From Alteromonas lipotrueae (GTDB taxonomy: Bacteria > Pseudomonadota > Gammaproteobacteria > Enterobacterales > Alteromonadaceae): a DNA stretch of 64,000 nt. The notes beneath the pieces were generated by a model, which was given only the letters and a program-made list of their open reading frames with translations, was not told where the DNA came from and did not search any database. The stretch lies in assembly GCF_019249215.1 (NCBI RefSeq), contig NZ_JAESDI010000001.1, positions 124,001 through 188,000 on the forward strand, in the 5' to 3' direction. The position numbers were made by a program, and so were the translations under genes. Below, piece by piece: positions 26,316 through 35,133 of this stretch; positions within the stretch are counted from its first letter, which is position 1; each line of letters opens with the position of its first letter.

Positions 26316-27674
26316 CTATTTTGTCGTTTTATCAATAATAAAACGTACACACAGTCCTTTGTCTTTTCGGTTTTGAATCACTAAATGGCCATTATGCGCA
26401 TCGGTGATTTCTCGGCATAGCGCCAACCCTAATCCACTCCCATTAGCTTTAGTGGAATAAAAAGGAACCAGCGCATTAGTCATCACGCTATCCGTCATGC
26501 CTTTTCCCCTATCGAGCACTTCTATAATAACTTGAGAGGCCGTTTGCTTGATGACGAGCTCCACATCCTGTGGGTTTCCTCCCGACTCATGGGCATTTTT
26601 AAGTAAGTTAATTAATAACTGCTCTACTTGAACTGCATCGGCTTTCACCTCGACAGCCTCTGACATGGTTAACTTGAAGTCACATTGATTGCTGAGTTGT
26701 GCCGTTATTTTATCCCAATCAATCGTTACCAAAACCGGTGGAGGCAATTTTGCAAACCTTCCATATCCTTGAACAAATTGATTTAAATGGGCAATACGTT
26801 CTTCAATGGTATGGAACACACGCACTAGACGGGCATCACCATTTTGCTGGCCTACGATTTGGCCGCTATGCAATAAGCTAGAAATAGGCCCCAATGAATT
26901 ATTCAGCTCGTGACTAATCACCCTTATCACTTTTTTCCAAACCGACACTTCTTGTCTGTTTAGCTCCCGTGTCATTTGCTTAAGAATATAAAGCCGGTGA
27001 GTTTGATTATTTAACAAAAACGTTCCCGTAGCCATATGCCACGTTTGAATGCCGCTAGCACCCTGAGGCAAGGTAAATAGCCCTTCTCGGTTTTCTAGCA
27101 AGACACCTTTTAGGGTGTCTGGTTTGTTTTTGAGTAACGTGCCGAGGGTGTAACCTTCCAAGCTTCTGGTACCCAACTTACTGGCACCAACGACACTTTC
27201 CTCAGGGTCACTATTCCCAATATTATTTGTTGAGAAGAAGAATTCGCACGCTTGGCGGTTACTCAGTACCACATGCATCTGATCGTTCACTAATAGCAAA
27301 ACGTCAGGTGAACTATGCAGCACTTTGTCTAGCATCAGCTCTCGCTGATACAACCACTGTTTTTCTCGGCGAAGGGTTTCTGCGGTATCGTTATAAAGCT
27401 GGCATAAAGTTTCAAACTCGTCATCAGTTTTACAAGCTAGTGTTGATGAAAACTCACCGTCTTTAAAATTGAGCAAGCCTATTTTAAGGGCCTCTAATTG
27501 CTTGGTTATCTGCAACGTACAGACTTTCACTGCAATCGCGCTCAAGCACAAAGACGAAATGACAAGCAGGGCTTTTTGCACAACCGATAGGTCGCTTACA
27601 TACAACATAGGCGCTATACCTATTGCCGTAGCGCAAAGCGCAGCTACCAGAAGCTTATTTTTAATTAACCTCAC
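26316..27674 (-). CDS. NtrY-like sensor histidine kinase
   Basis: This 452-residue membrane kinase probably senses envelope or antimicrobial stress and phosphorylates the adjacent regulator. Two spans (about 8-27 and 33-55) are followed by a HAMP-like linker, a PAS domain (about 115-235), the phosphoacceptor H255 (VISHELNNSLGP) and an HATPase domain with the N box NLLKNAHESGG, DRGKGM and GSGLGLAL. The sequence around the histidine is typical of the NtrY/HPK4-like group. The start is GTG at 27674, overlapping the regulator stop by 4 nt (GTGA). Confidence 0.92.
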   Translation of the reverse strand: MRLIKNKLLVAALCATAIGIAPMLYVSDLSVVQKALLVISSLCLSAIAVKVCTLQITKQLEALKIGLLNFKDGEFSSTLACKTDDEFETLCQLYNDTAETLRREKQWLYQRELMLDKVLHSSPDVLLLVNDQMHVVLSNRQACEFFFSTNNIGNSDPEESVVGASKLGTRSLEGYTLGTLLKNKPDTLKGVLLENREGLFTLPQGASGIQTWHMATGTFLLNNQTHRLYILKQMTRELNRQEVSVWKKVIRVISHELNNSLGPISSLLHSGQIVGQQNGDARLVRVFHTIEERIAHLNQFVQGYGRFAKLPPPVLVTIDWDKITAQLSNQCDFKLTMSEAVEVKADAVQVEQLLINLLKNAHESGGNPQDVELVIKQTASQVIIEVLDRGKGMTDSVMTNALVPFYSTKANGSGLGLALCREITDAHNGHLVIQNRKDKGLCVRFIIDKTTK

Positions 27675-29014
27675 GATTTATAATCAATTCCATATTTATC
27701 TAGCCTGCGGTAAAGCGCTTGTCTGGATAACCCCAAGTACCTTGCCACTTTAGATATAGTGCCGTTAAATTCTGTTAGCGCCGCCTCAATCTCTGATTTG
27801 CTGGGCTCTTTTCCACTTTTTTGCTCTGTATTCACCTCACCACTAATAGAGGGTAAACCGAAGTCCTCAGCATCCAGCGTACCATCTGGATGTAATATAC
27901 TGACTCGTCGACATACATTCTCAAGCTCACGTACATTTCCTGGCCACGCATAGGCTTGTAGTGCCTGCTGCCCAGTGAGGCTAATGTCTCGACCTGGTAG
28001 GAAATGCTTTGCCAAGGCCAACACATCATCACCCCGTTCATTAAGTGGCGGCACATTAATTTCGATGACATTTAGGCGATAAAACAAATCCTCGCGAAAT
28101 GCGCCGTTTACGATGTCGCGAGTTAAATCAGAATTGGTGGCAGATATAATTCTTACGTCTGTTTTTTGTGTTTTCACCGACCCCAGTTTTTCAAATTCAC
28201 CGGTTTGCAGTACGCGCAATAATTTGACTTGGCCAGACAAAGGCAAGTTGCCAATTTCATCTAAAAACAAGGTGCCTTGGTTAGCGGCTTCAAAGCGGCC
28301 AATTCGCGTTTTATTAGCGCTGGTAAACGCGCCTATTTCTGCGCCAAAGAGCTCTGCTTCAATAAGTTCTTGAGGAAGGGCCCCCGCATTGACCTTTACA
28401 AATGCCGACTGATTAAGGGGTGATTGAGACTGAATAAGTTCGGCAATTTTTTCCTTTCCGCTTCCATTAGGCCCAGTAATAAGTACCGGCACATCAGATT
28501 TAGCCACCTGCACCGACATATCTACTACCCGCTGCATGGCTGCGCTTTCGTACACTAACCCAATACTTACTGCTGCTTGACGCGTATTGTCAAAATTTGC
28601 CGCTTGTTGCTTCAACACTCTATTTTGGCTGGCGGCCTGCCCTAGTGCCACAAGATTTTTAATGGTGGTAATAAGCTTGCTATCATCCCACGGCTTTGGA
28701 ATGTAGTCAGCCGCGCCTGCTTTCACCAACTCTACCGCTTGTTCCAATTCCGTCCACGCCGTGATGAGAATAATGGGTAATAGCGGATTTAACTGACGCA
28801 GCGCGAAGAAGAGCTCGCGCCCTTCCTCGCCTGAGGTTGTGTCTGCACTGAAGTTCATATCTTGCAACACTAGCCCGATAGCTTGGTAATTGACTATCTG
28901 CAGCGCTGCTTTTGGCGTTGTTGCTGTCACCACTTCGTAACCATGAATTTCTAGCAATAGTGATAACGCCTCTAATACAGCGGCGTTGTCATCAACAATT
29001 AACACTTTGGTCAT
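27671..29014 (-). CDS. NtrC-family sigma-54 response regulator
   Basis: This 447-residue activator has a receiver domain (phosphoacceptor D52 in LQDMNF), an AAA+ domain and a Fis-type helix-turn-helix (SKVARYLGLSRQALYRRLDKYGI). The AAA+ core deviates from the family: Walker A is GPNGSGKE (181-188) instead of GESGTGKE, and the sigma-54 contact loop is GAFTSA (228-233) instead of GAFTGA, keeping the key Thr. I use the ATG at 29014 because MTKVLIVDDN starts the receiver. It lies 22 nt after the permease gene in the same transcript and probably controls the export operon. Confidence 0.93.
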   Translation of the reverse strand: MTKVLIVDDNAAVLEALSLLLEIHGYEVVTATTPKAALQIVNYQAIGLVLQDMNFSADTTSGEEGRELFFALRQLNPLLPIILITAWTELEQAVELVKAGAADYIPKPWDDSKLITTIKNLVALGQAASQNRVLKQQAANFDNTRQAAVSIGLVYESAAMQRVVDMSVQVAKSDVPVLITGPNGSGKEKIAELIQSQSPLNQSAFVKVNAGALPQELIEAELFGAEIGAFTSANKTRIGRFEAANQGTLFLDEIGNLPLSGQVKLLRVLQTGEFEKLGSVKTQKTDVRIISATNSDLTRDIVNGAFREDLFYRLNVIEINVPPLNERGDDVLALAKHFLPGRDISLTGQQALQAYAWPGNVRELENVCRRVSILHPDGTLDAEDFGLPSISGEVNTEQKSGKEPSKSEIEAALTEFNGTISKVARYLGLSRQALYRRLDKYGIDYKS

Positions 29015-29036
29015 GTCTACACTTCTTAAATACGAC

Positions 29037-30245
29037 TTATATACTGCGAGTAGCAATACTGGGTGAAATATTAGCGGCTCGCATAGCGGGGAAGATAACG
29101 GCAAATATACTCATTGCAAAAATGAATATGGCGGTACCCACAATGAATTCTAGCTCAAGTGATGAGATGGAATAAGTCTTCATCATCACATCACCTAATA
29201 CCACTGCTGCCACTCCACCGATAAATAAACCCGCCATGCAAACCATGGTATTTTCTATCAAAAAATATCGTACGATAGCAGACTTTCTTGCCCCTAACGC
29301 TCGGCGGGTGCCAATCTGCTTAGTACGTTTACTAATATTAAATTGGGTAAGTCCAAATATACCAAGAGCCGTAATCAGTAAAAGAATCACAACAAGTACA
29401 ATCAACATACGCATCATGAGCACATCGGTGGCGTCATAGTTTTCTTTGGTTTTATCTAACCCATCCACATTAATAATGACTCGCTTATCATAAGCGTCCA
29501 ACATATTTTGTTCTATATTGGCCATGATGTTTGCACGCTCATTTTTGTCTGCTCGAACGACTATATGCTGATAATTCTTTGCATCTATAAAGGGCACTAA
29601 GGCAGTGATCTCGTCTCGATCACTGCTTGGCCACGGGCTTTTCATCGTTTCCACAATGCCGATTATTTGTAATGGCCGGTTTGAAAAGTACACGGTTTGG
29701 CCTAGCGCGTTACCATCGGGGAACAGTGCCTCTACAAAAGGTTGCGAGACGATAATAGTATTTGGGCCATTCCCATTAAAGTCATCACCAATGATTACCT
29801 CTTCGGGTCTAAAATTACGCCCTTCAATGAGCTTAACCCCAAAGGTCTCTAAGCCATGTTCATCGGTATTATAGTAAGCAACACTAACAGATTTAGACGT
29901 TTCTGGAGAAGGGCGCAACCGCATTGTGGAGGTTGAACCTCCGCCTGACAATGGCACGGCTTGTGATAGAGTTGCGTTAATGACGCCGGGAAGGTTTCGG
30001 ATCATCGTTTCATCAACTTCGGCTTGCTGACTAAGCGAGCGATCTTTTCCAAAAGTCATTACGGCGAAGCTAAATATTTCCTTTTCCGGAAACCCTGTAT
30101 CTTTGCGTAGATAAGATACATGATCGTTAATCATAAATGCAGCATTGCTAACAATCGACATGGTAAGGGCAATTTGAAGCAATAGGAGCACGGCGCCAAT
30201 TTTAGAGCGACGTATGGCATTGAAGATGGGTTTAATGTCTAACAT
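29037..30245 (-). CDS. ABC transporter permease, MacB/FtsX family (second)
   Basis: This 402-residue inner-membrane permease has one N-terminal span (about 15-35), a large periplasmic MacB-type domain and three C-terminal spans with the FtsX signature (GTRRALGARKSAIVRYFLIE). It is one of two different permeases that probably form a heterodimer with the ATPase encoded at 31.6-32.3 kb. The start ATG at 30245 lies 9 nt after the first permease's stop. Such systems are mechanotransmitters that push peptides, lipoproteins or antibiotics out of the periplasm. Confidence 0.92.
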   Translation of the reverse strand: MLDIKPIFNAIRRSKIGAVLLLLQIALTMSIVSNAAFMINDHVSYLRKDTGFPEKEIFSFAVMTFGKDRSLSQQAEVDETMIRNLPGVINATLSQAVPLSGGGSTSTMRLRPSPETSKSVSVAYYNTDEHGLETFGVKLIEGRNFRPEEVIIGDDFNGNGPNTIIVSQPFVEALFPDGNALGQTVYFSNRPLQIIGIVETMKSPWPSSDRDEITALVPFIDAKNYQHIVVRADKNERANIMANIEQNMLDAYDKRVIINVDGLDKTKENYDATDVLMMRMLIVLVVILLLITALGIFGLTQFNISKRTKQIGTRRALGARKSAIVRYFLIENTMVCMAGLFIGGVAAVVLGDVMMKTYSISSLELEFIVGTAIFIFAMSIFAVIFPAMRAANISPSIATRSI

Positions 30246-30254
30246 AGCATGCCC

Positions 30255-31568
30255 CTATTGGCTTTTTAAGTAGATGGCTGGCTGTGTTCTGCACACTAAC
30301 CAGGCTGGGTATATCCCCGCCAAAAAGCTCGCCGTTAAGGCAATAATCGGCGCTGTAAGTAACATTGAGACATCCATGTTAGCTAGGGCACCATAATAGC
30401 TATTGGTCACACGAACGCCCCATAAGCCAAGCTGAGCTATGGCTATTCCTAGTAGCCCCCCCGCGAGTCCGATTACTGATACTTCAACGATGTGCTGAGC
30501 AAAAATATGACGCTTACTCGCCCCTAGTGCTCGCCGGACACCCACTTCTGGCGCCCGCTTTAGAAACTTCGCCAGCAACAGCCCTAAAATGTTGGACACA
30601 CACACTAATAGGAACATAAAACTCAACCCCACTAGAATACGATTGTCTTCAGATACCACCTTGTTGTATTCCAGCCACTCAGTGACATTTCGAAGCTTAA
30701 ACTCCAAAACTTCTCGATTGAATCTACCCTTTTCTCTTTGATCATCCATATAGGAAATGAGGTAATCACCAAACTGTTGCTTTTCTTGCATTGTATTAAG
30801 TTGAGCCCAAAATTGTATCCAAACTCTCTCAGAGGCCAATAGCCCTTGATATCCCTTTGAGTTCTCATGTTTCCAACCATTCATGTTGCCCCACGTCCCT
30901 ATTTCCTCTAATGGCGCAATGGAAAAGGGAATATAAAGTTGTTCTGCGACGTTAAACGCGCCGTTGTTTACGTCGTAGTACTTCACATGATGTTCCCAAT
31001 TTGCCGAGACACCCACAATGCGATAACTATTGTTATCAAGGTATATATGTTGCCCAACCGAGTTTTTTCCTGCAAATAAACGGTCGTTTATTTTTTCAGA
31101 AATGACCACTACATATTCATGGGTGTCTTGTGAATCTCGAGACCAAGGCGCACCGTAAACAAATGGTCGGTCGAAAATGGTAAAAAATTCTCTATTCACC
31201 AAGCGAGCCGGCTCCATAGTAGGTTTTACTTCTGGAGAATTAAGGTGCACAGAGAACCCACTTCTAAAACTCGGCGATTTTAGTACTGGGATATCTGCAT
31301 TGTAGAGATTAATGGCATCTTGATAAGTTAGCTGATAAGGCAGGTTATCAGAGGAATGCCACTCATTGCCATCATCCATAATATTCAGCTGCGGATAGAA
31401 AATATTACCACTTTTATGTGGAATGGGGTCCATCGACATCATGTGGTAAACAGACAAGCTCGTCATGGTAAGACCTATTCCAATAGCGATAGCAAAAACC
31501 ATCAGAAAGCTAATTACTGGCGTGCGCTTAATGCTTCGCCAACTCAAATCAATATAATGGAGAAACAT
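30255..31568 (-). CDS. ABC transporter permease, MacB/FtsX family (first)
   Basis: This 438-residue permease has the same layout as its partner: N-terminal span (about 15-35), MacB periplasmic core, and three C-terminal spans with EVGVRRALGASKRHIFAQHIVE. The ATG at 31568 has AGGAG 6 nt upstream and begins one base after the ATPase stop codon, so I reject a start ten codons upstream. Two copies of the 9-mer GTGGGTGTC lie inside it, both in frame as Val-Gly-Val codons. Confidence 0.92.
   Translation of the reverse strand: MFLHYIDLSWRSIKRTPVISFLMVFAIAIGIGLTMTSLSVYHMMSMDPIPHKSGNIFYPQLNIMDDGNEWHSSDNLPYQLTYQDAINLYNADIPVLKSPSFRSGFSVHLNSPEVKPTMEPARLVNREFFTIFDRPFVYGAPWSRDSQDTHEYVVVISEKINDRLFAGKNSVGQHIYLDNNSYRIVGVSANWEHHVKYYDVNNGAFNVAEQLYIPFSIAPLEEIGTWGNMNGWKHENSKGYQGLLASERVWIQFWAQLNTMQEKQQFGDYLISYMDDQREKGRFNREVLEFKLRNVTEWLEYNKVVSEDNRILVGLSFMFLLVCVSNILGLLLAKFLKRAPEVGVRRALGASKRHIFAQHIVEVSVIGLAGGLLGIAIAQLGLWGVRVTNSYYGALANMDVSMLLTAPIIALTASFLAGIYPAWLVCRTQPAIYLKSQ
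30537..30545. repeat. GACACCCAC 9-mer copy, in permease gene
   Basis: This exact copy encodes Val-Gly-Val on the minus strand within the FtsX signature. It may be coincidental here, since the residues are conserved in the family. Confidence 0.5.
31008..31016. repeat. GACACCCAC 9-mer copy, in permease gene
   Basis: Exact copy encoding Val-Gly-Val on the minus strand in the periplasmic domain of the first permease. Confidence 0.5.
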
Positions 31569-31569
31569 A

Positions 31570-32304
31570 TTATACTCCTGACGCAACAACGGTTTCATTG
31601 TCGCGGGTGGCTGCTAAAGTCGGCTTACCTTGATATAAGGTGAAGTCAGCTAACTGGCCATCTACCACTTGTATATTACGAGGAGCTCGGCGCGCTAACT
31701 CGGCATCGTGGGTTACCATCACAATTGTTGCGCCATTTTTGTTTATCTCTTCAAGTAGTTCCATAACTTGGCGCGCCATAAGGCTATCCAGATTTCCCGT
31801 AGGTTCATCGGCAAGTAAGAAGCGAGGTTTGCCCGCCAGAGCACGAGCTATAGCAACACGCTGTTGTTGCCCGCCAGACAACTGTTGCGGTAAATGTTTA
31901 GCTCGGCTGGCTAAACCAACTTGCTCTAAACATTGTTCAATTCTTATTTTACGTTCTTTTGCGGCAATGCCTCGATAGCGCAGGGGCACTTCGACATTTT
32001 CATATAAATTCAAATCAGGTATTAGATTAAAGCCCTGAAATATATATCCAATTTTTTGGTTTCTTAAATCGGCAGTTTGATTATCAGACAATCCGCCGAT
32101 ATCAACGCCATCTAAGGTATATTGGCCTGACGTGAACGGCTCCAGCAAACCGGCAATGTTTAAAAATGTTGTTTTCCCAGAGCCAGAGGGCCCTGTAACC
32201 GCAATAAACTCGCCTTCATTTACGGTTAACGAAAAGTCCCTTAGTGCATGAGTTTGTACGCTGTTCGTTTGGTATATTTTGCTTACGTTGTTCATGGTTA
32301 ACAT
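31570..32304 (-). CDS. ABC transporter ATP-binding protein, MacB/LolD type
   Basis: This 244-residue cytoplasmic ATPase powers the two permeases. Walker A is GPSGSGKTT (38-46), followed by the Q-loop, the signature LSGGQQQRVAIARAL, Walker B FLLADEPTGNLD and the switch His in MVTHDAEL. The GNLD extension of Walker B is typical of the MacB/LolD group. A short C-terminal tail extends beyond the usual end. The adaptor gene lies 18 nt upstream. Confidence 0.95.
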   Translation of the reverse strand: MLTMNNVSKIYQTNSVQTHALRDFSLTVNEGEFIAVTGPSGSGKTTFLNIAGLLEPFTSGQYTLDGVDIGGLSDNQTADLRNQKIGYIFQGFNLIPDLNLYENVEVPLRYRGIAAKERKIRIEQCLEQVGLASRAKHLPQQLSGGQQQRVAIARALAGKPRFLLADEPTGNLDSLMARQVMELLEEINKNGATIVMVTHDAELARRAPRNIQVVDGQLADFTLYQGKPTLAATRDNETVVASGV

Positions 32305-32322
32305 TGCTGTTTATCCTTTTTA

Positions 32323-33579
32323 TTAGCGCAGAAGTACTGTAGACGCTTGATTAAACTGTTCGTAATTTGAAACTATTATTTGGTCGCCCTCATCCAGGCC
32401 GCTGAGAATTTCGACTTCTCGAATGCTGGTTGCGCCAATTTGAATGTCTATTCGCTCGGCCAGATCACCTGTAACAAGATAAGCTGTGGTGCCTCCGGCT
32501 TGAAGGAAACTCCCACGCTCTACCTTGAGTACATCACTTTTGTTCTCTAACAATATCCGTGCTGACACCTGTTGATTCTGGCGAATTGATTGCACGCTAT
32601 TTTCAGGAAAGCGTACCCTTGCAATAACTTGTCTATCGACAACTTCTGGGGATATTGAAGCCAGTGTGCCAATCACTTTTTGGACACCCACTTTTAATTC
32701 AACACTCATCCCTAACCCCAGCTCATTTGCATAGCTCTCAGCAACATTGAGTTCGGCTTCATAAGCGGTTAAATCTACTAATTTCATTAATGGCTCATTT
32801 TTAGCCACAAGTGCATTCGGCTGAATTAGTACATTCCCCACGACTCCGGACACGCCGGCTCTAATAGTTAAATCGGCAAGTTGACGGGTAAGGTCATCTA
32901 CAACTAGAGCTTGCCTGGCGACCTTCTCTTTCGTGGTCTTAAGTTCAAAAGCTAACGTATCTGTTGCTAATTCAATTTCACTAATGGCGTGCTTATAAGT
33001 CACTTCTGCTTTGGCTAAATTATCTAGCGCCTCTTCTAAATCTATCTGACTTATGAGGTGATCTTTGATTGACAATTTTGCTCTTTTTTCTTCTCGCTGG
33101 GCCGCAACCAATTCTACGTTGGCAATATCAGCTTGTTTGTTTAATAAAAGTGCCTGTCTACGTACATCAAGCTCTTGCCTAGCAAGCTCACTTTCCAAGC
33201 TTGCTAGCGCTGATTGCTCTTGCTTCATAGTATTCTGCAATTCGGGAGAATCGACTATTGCTACAATATCCCCTGTTTCTACCGAATCACCAGGCTTTAC
33301 TTTTAAAAGAACATAGCCTTGCTCAGGGCTATACAACTGCGGGGCATTTGAAGCGATTATTCTACCTGTGGTGACGATATCCCTAATTAACTCGCCTTTT
33401 GTTACTACACTGAACTTTAGCGAATCACGACTGCTAGATAAGCCAGCGGTGGAGCTGGAAAAAAGAAAGAGATATCCAAAGACACCCACTATTAATAGTA
33501 TAGCTAAGACACCCACCCATTTTTTTCGCGACGGCTGCGTTACAACAGCGGTATCCTGACTACTAGTATCCTGAATCAT
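32323..33579 (-). CDS. Periplasmic adaptor protein, HlyD/MacA family
   Basis: This 418-residue membrane-fusion protein links the MacB-type inner-membrane transporter to an outer-membrane channel (TolC-like, not encoded here). It has a short cytoplasmic N terminus, one membrane span (about 20-41), a biotinyl-lipoyl half-motif (SPEQGYVLLKVKPGDSV), a long coiled-coil hairpin (about 110-230) and beta-barrel and proximal domains. GAGG lies 7 nt before the ATG at 33579. It is the first gene of the adaptor-ATPase-permease-permease-regulator-kinase operon. Confidence 0.93.
   Translation of the reverse strand: MIQDTSSQDTAVVTQPSRKKWVGVLAILLIVGVFGYLFLFSSSTAGLSSSRDSLKFSVVTKGELIRDIVTTGRIIASNAPQLYSPEQGYVLLKVKPGDSVETGDIVAIVDSPELQNTMKQEQSALASLESELARQELDVRRQALLLNKQADIANVELVAAQREEKRAKLSIKDHLISQIDLEEALDNLAKAEVTYKHAISEIELATDTLAFELKTTKEKVARQALVVDDLTRQLADLTIRAGVSGVVGNVLIQPNALVAKNEPLMKLVDLTAYEAELNVAESYANELGLGMSVELKVGVQKVIGTLASISPEVVDRQVIARVRFPENSVQSIRQNQQVSARILLENKSDVLKVERGSFLQAGGTTAYLVTGDLAERIDIQIGATSIREVEILSGLDEGDQIIVSNYEQFNQASTVLLR
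32683..32691. repeat. GACACCCAC 9-mer copy, in adaptor gene
   Basis: Exact copy encoding Val-Gly-Val on the minus strand in the adaptor's C-terminal half. Confidence 0.5.
33481..33516. repeat. Doublet of the GACACCCAC 9-mer in the adaptor N terminus
   Basis: Two exact copies start at 33481 and 33508, 27 bp apart and in the same orientation. Both encode Val-Gly-Val within the membrane span of the adaptor. Confidence 0.6.
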
Positions 33580-33942
33580 AAGACATCCTCATGACTTACT
33601 GACTCGAAATTAGCGAGCAACACTACAATGACAAAAATAAAAATAGGCAGACTGATAAAGTGAATAAGCAACATGTTAATCTAGTTTCTGTTGGAAGTGT
33701 GAACTAGTAGTACGAATAACATGCCAACATTTAATACATTGATTATTAATGATTTTATTAAGTTTTGAGTAGCTGGCGTGTCCGAGCGGACACTTTTTTA
33801 CTGTCCGACTCAACTGAGCGGACGGGTTGGCTAAATTTAGGGTTGGATATCAGAAGAATCACTGAGGTTACTAAAAAACGGCATTAACTCTTCTCAGTAC
33901 TCATTGATGTGAAATACATAGGTTGGGATAGCGAATTAAATT
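33580..33942. other. Intergenic region, export operon promoter and REP-like hairpins
   Basis: This 363-nt region lies upstream of the adaptor gene and downstream of the transposase gene. A sigma-54 promoter was expected for an NtrC-controlled operon; the nearest match on the minus strand (TGGCATG near 33720) lacks the invariant GC of the -12 element. Two small hairpins with GTCC/GGAC stems lie at 33778-33823. I see no gene here. Confidence 0.55.
33778..33823. repeat. Pair of REP-like hairpins 3' of the transposase
   Basis: GTGTCCG-AG-CGGACAC followed by six T (33778-33799), and a second stem GTCCG/CGGAC around 11 nt (33803-33823). They share the GTCC/GGAC core with the repeats on the other side of the transposase gene. 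Confidence 0.6.
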
Positions 33943-34890
33943 TTAGCAGGCTAATTGATGGCTCAATACAGTTTTTCGCTTTACCAATGCCAAGCTGATC
34001 TTGCTGGAAAAGTTGCTCTCTATGGAGCTTACAACTGCAGACCAATCTGTTTGTGTTAAACCTGTACGCGATAAAATAGGCTCGCAGTTTCGGGGGATCT
34101 CTCCCCTGATGTTACTTCTTAGTTGCCTACCGGTTTGATCCACCAAGTGCAAATAATCATCTAATCGAAAAGGTAACCCTTTTGCTTTATTATTTTGAGA
34201 CCCACCAACAAATGGAAGTAGCTCTAGAGGTTGTTTATTCTCTTTTGCCTTTGCTATACGACGTTTCACACTGGTATACATTGCCTTTTCAGGGGTCTTC
34301 GCATTGCCAGCTCTTATCGGATTTAAATCAACATAGGCCATGCAAGCCAACAATGCTGATTCATCTAGTAGAGCTTGAGACTTAAACCGCCCTTCCCAAA
34401 AACGCCCGGTACATTCGTCCTCCGTGTTTGCTTTTCGCGCAATAAATTCATTTAGAAGCCGCATAAACCAACTGATATCGTACAAACGCTTTCTATATAT
34501 ATCCACGTAATTAAGTACCGTTTTTAATTGCGATTCAGAGAGGCTAGGCCTCTGTTCTCTATTCATAAATTGACGAGTAAGCAAAGTTCCATTGTGAAGC
34601 GTATGCCACCGGCTCAGTACTTCCTCAGGGCTCATTGCAAGCGCATGACTCTTATCAACACGCAATACAGTATGGGTATGATTGCTCATTACTGCATAAG
34701 CGCAAACTTCGATTGCAAAAACACTTGCGAGCTTAAGCAATCGATTCTCTACCCATTGCCTTCTGTGCTCGTAGCTTCTTCCGCTAAACCTGTCTTTTCC
34801 GCATAGAAATGCTCTTCGAACACAACGAGAAACGCAATGATAGTAAGGAGTGTCTTCTAAACATATTAGTGACTTACGAGGACGCGGCAT
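33943..34890 (-). CDS. REP-associated tyrosine transposase (RAYT, Y1 HUH family)
   Basis: This 315-residue protein is a single-strand DNA transposase of the IS200/IS605-like Y1 superfamily domesticated with REP elements. The HUH metal motif is H71-T-H73 in AVMSNHTHTVLRVD. A Tyr in YRKRLYDISWFM (Y132 or Y137) is the likely nucleophile, followed by the RAYT signatures FWEGRFKSQALLDE and MAYVDLNPIRAG. The frame is intact. There are no IS-type terminal repeats; GTCC/GGAC hairpins flank it on both sides, as expected of a RAYT. It probably spreads or cuts these repeats. Confidence 0.9.
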   Translation of the reverse strand: MPRPRKSLICLEDTPYYHCVSRCVRRAFLCGKDRFSGRSYEHRRQWVENRLLKLASVFAIEVCAYAVMSNHTHTVLRVDKSHALAMSPEEVLSRWHTLHNGTLLTRQFMNREQRPSLSESQLKTVLNYVDIYRKRLYDISWFMRLLNEFIARKANTEDECTGRFWEGRFKSQALLDESALLACMAYVDLNPIRAGNAKTPEKAMYTSVKRRIAKAKENKQPLELLPFVGGSQNNKAKGLPFRLDDYLHLVDQTGRQLRSNIRGEIPRNCEPILSRTGLTQTDWSAVVSSIESNFSSKISLALVKRKTVLSHQLAC

Positions 34891-35039
34891 GCTTAAATTT
34901 GGTGTGGATATTTGATGCTTATAGTGGATTAATACGCTAGAGAAGAATACTGAACCTTGGGTTAGTTTTTCTCTCTATTTCGGGTGAGTTGATTAAGCTT
35001 CGCGATTTGTGTGTGTCTTCTCACCTAGCAACCAAAAAA

Positions 35040-35126
35040 ACCCTGGACACCCACTAATGTCCAAGGCTTTGACATCTGTGGGTGTCCAAACTCTTTTAGT
35101 GGGTGTCAATATTGAAGGTGGGTGTC
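35040..35126. repeat. REP-like cluster with four copies of GTGGGTGTC
   Basis: A hairpin (TGGACA, loop with CCCACTAA, TGTCCA; 35044-35063) contains GACACCCAC. Three inverted copies GTGGGTGTC follow at 35078, 35099 and 35118, spaced 21 and 19 bp. The cluster lies 5' of the transposase gene and directly after the lipoprotein gene stop. Confidence 0.75.
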
Positions 35127-35133
35127 CGCATTG

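Noticed and set aside
33705..33722. Sigma-54 promoter for the export operon
   Set aside because: TGGCATG fits the -24 element, but the -12 element lacks the nearly invariant GC.
33943..34890. Complete insertion sequence
   Set aside because: No terminal inverted repeats or target duplication are seen; the protein is a RAYT, which is normally a single-copy resident gene.
35040..35126. CRISPR array
   Set aside because: Repeats are only about 10 bp, in mixed orientation with irregular 19-32 bp spacing, and no cas gene is present.
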